A stretch of 64,000 nucleotides of DNA from Tridacna crocea (taxonomy: Eukaryota > Mollusca > Bivalvia > Cardiida > Cardiidae). The notes under the pieces were generated by a model. That model did not search any database. It was not told the origin of the DNA and saw only the letters and a list, made by a program, of their open reading frames with translations. Made by a program: the position numbers and the translations under genes. Below, in pieces: positions 63,014 through 64,000 of the stretch; position 1 is the stretch's first letter; every line of letters begins with the position of its first letter. The stretch is taken from the NCBI GenBank assembly GCA_943736015.1, contig OX031062.1, positions 58,020,962 to 58,084,961 of the forward strand, given 5' to 3'.

Positions 63014-63794
63014 TAATGCTTCAAGTGTCTTTGGCTCATCTATTAACTCTTGATCTGGCAAAAATGATGGGATTTGTCATGATGAAAACAGAAAGCGTGG
63101 TTGGACAAAGAAAATATGCAGGTCAGGAATATCATCTCCTTTTACCAAGATGCTTTTAAAAATCATCAAAAGTAATGATTGGATACAAGTGTACATTTGG
63201 GACAAGAAATATCGTGGAATCATGAAAAATGCAGTCCAAGTCTCATTACAAGTCCAATTCACTTTATTTTTCTTAGGAAAACAGTGTGGCAAAATAATTC
63301 ATTTTTCGAATGAGCAATCACAACATACATTCACTAGGTATCATCAGTGGTATTTGCACATAATTCTGTACAAGCAAACGGTTGCTTTTCTACATGGACA
63401 CATGTAAGACTAATGATTCTGTAAAAAGTTTCACCATGGAGCAGGCACTCCTTTTCAAAGTACAGCAGGCCAAATATATCTAGTGTTTGCATGAGGTCGT
63501 GAAGTGTAACCGTTCCCAGTTTGAGAGTATTTTAGTTAGCGGACGTAGATACCAACTGTGGCTAAAGCATTACCAATAAAATGTCAGATGCATCAAGTTC
63601 TGCAACGTTAGCAATGCAGTTGTATATGGCAGGTTGGTATAAATATGGATTTTGCAATTGTTAGAAGATATATGGAGAAATTCATAGAATTAAACTGAAA
63701 GTTGCCCCTGTTTGTTGTCGGAATTCCGTTCTCTAGTAAGGCGATCTCGTACAATTTCACTTTAGTTTTTTAAAACTAAGCGTCTGATGCGACT
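63014..63794. other. Mostly unassigned
   Basis: CTCCTTTTACCAAGATGCTTTT near 63140 faintly recalls a family A right arm; nothing firm. Confidence 0.3.
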
Positions 63795-63990
63795 GTGGAG
63801 CCCTTGGTCGTAATGTAGAGCGCCGCCCTCGCAAACGTAAGGTCCACAGAGTTCGATTACCATGGGTGGGTGTCAACTTTAGAACTTTTTATCAGATTGG
63901 CAAACACTATCGGCGGATGCATCGGTGTGGTTTCCAGGAAGCGGAACAATGAGAGAGATTTGTAAAAAAGCAAGAACTGTTTTCTGAAGC
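63795..63990 (+). mobile_element. tRNA-derived SINE copy (GTTTCCAGGAAGCGG body)
   Basis: Head CCTTGGTCGTAATGTAGAGC, GAGTTCGATTACC (B box, 63849-63861), then GTGTCAACTTTAGAACTTTT and GTGTGGTTTCCAGGAAGCGG. Runs towards the window edge. Confidence 0.65.
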
Positions 63991-64000
63991 GATGAAAAGT

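Noticed and set aside
63795..63861. Functional tRNA gene
   Set aside because: A and B boxes are recognisable, but arms do not fold as a cloverleaf and the body continues as a SINE.

Overview
This window is eukaryotic nuclear DNA: AT-rich, almost without long open frames, and packed with short palindromic non-autonomous transposons, minisatellites and microsatellites. The hairpin families (GATCAGACTGCAC, CTGATCCGAGAC and CAGGCTGACC cores) and the repeat carrying GTGACCTTGACCTTTGACC look to me like bivalve mollusc genome repeats. That assignment is from memory and is an inference, not a search result.

Genes. One intact gene is visible: an intronless rhodopsin-class GPCR of 334 residues at 57336-58340 (+), distantly like the moody/Tre1/GPR84/melatonin group, with several activation-switch residues replaced. 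A second gene is visible only as spliced remnants on the minus strand: three exon-like blocks (9601-9729, 6390-6612, 4534-4644) with correct splice signals and matching phases. They encode an OB-fold-like protein broken by one extra base (6546) and one TAG (6462-6464). A mariner transposase N-terminal scrap lies at 32339-32482. Other open frames are repeat shadows or unsupported.

Mobile DNA. The dominant family (A) is a ~229-bp MITE with TTAA ends, TTAACYCWTTACC-type inverted termini and a ~42-bp central hairpin. More than 35 full, deleted or decayed copies are present, including a sister form (A') with another hairpin apex. It looks piggyBac-type because of the TTAA target and CCC/CTC-starting ends. 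A ~545-bp element (L) also ends in TTAA, and A and L copies are chained through shared TTAA sites. Other families are: B, a hairpin that also forms tandem arrays at 25043-25360 and 28445-30700; C, C2 and D, hairpin MITEs with GCGAAAAGGGAC-like or CTGTGAAAAGG-like ends; E, a ~200-bp full-length palindrome with CCAAT motifs; F, a 75-bp palindrome; M, two ~400-bp Mutator-like MITEs with 9-bp target duplications; a 1.29-kb element with 43-bp inverted ends; and tRNA-derived SINE pieces.

Layout. 1-4.5 kb: decayed A copies. 4.5-9.7 kb: broken OB-fold gene whose introns hold A and L copies. 9.7-16 kb: sparse, with a 36-bp array, C, C2 and SINE pieces. 16-18.5 kb: TIR element and 42-bp array. 18.5-28 kb: mixed MITEs and microsatellites. 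28-31 kb: tandem B array with three TTAA insertions. 31-34 kb: large palindrome, mariner remnants, GAGCGACA-repeat element. 34-43.6 kb: A, L, M and E copies. 43.6-45.56 kb: ~60-copy 31-bp minisatellite capped by a 76-bp palindrome. 45.6-57 kb: scattered MITEs and a diverged 280-bp triplication. 57.3-58.3 kb: GPCR. 58.4-64 kb: repeats and SINEs. No genes were seen that work together; transposon accumulation explains most of the structure.
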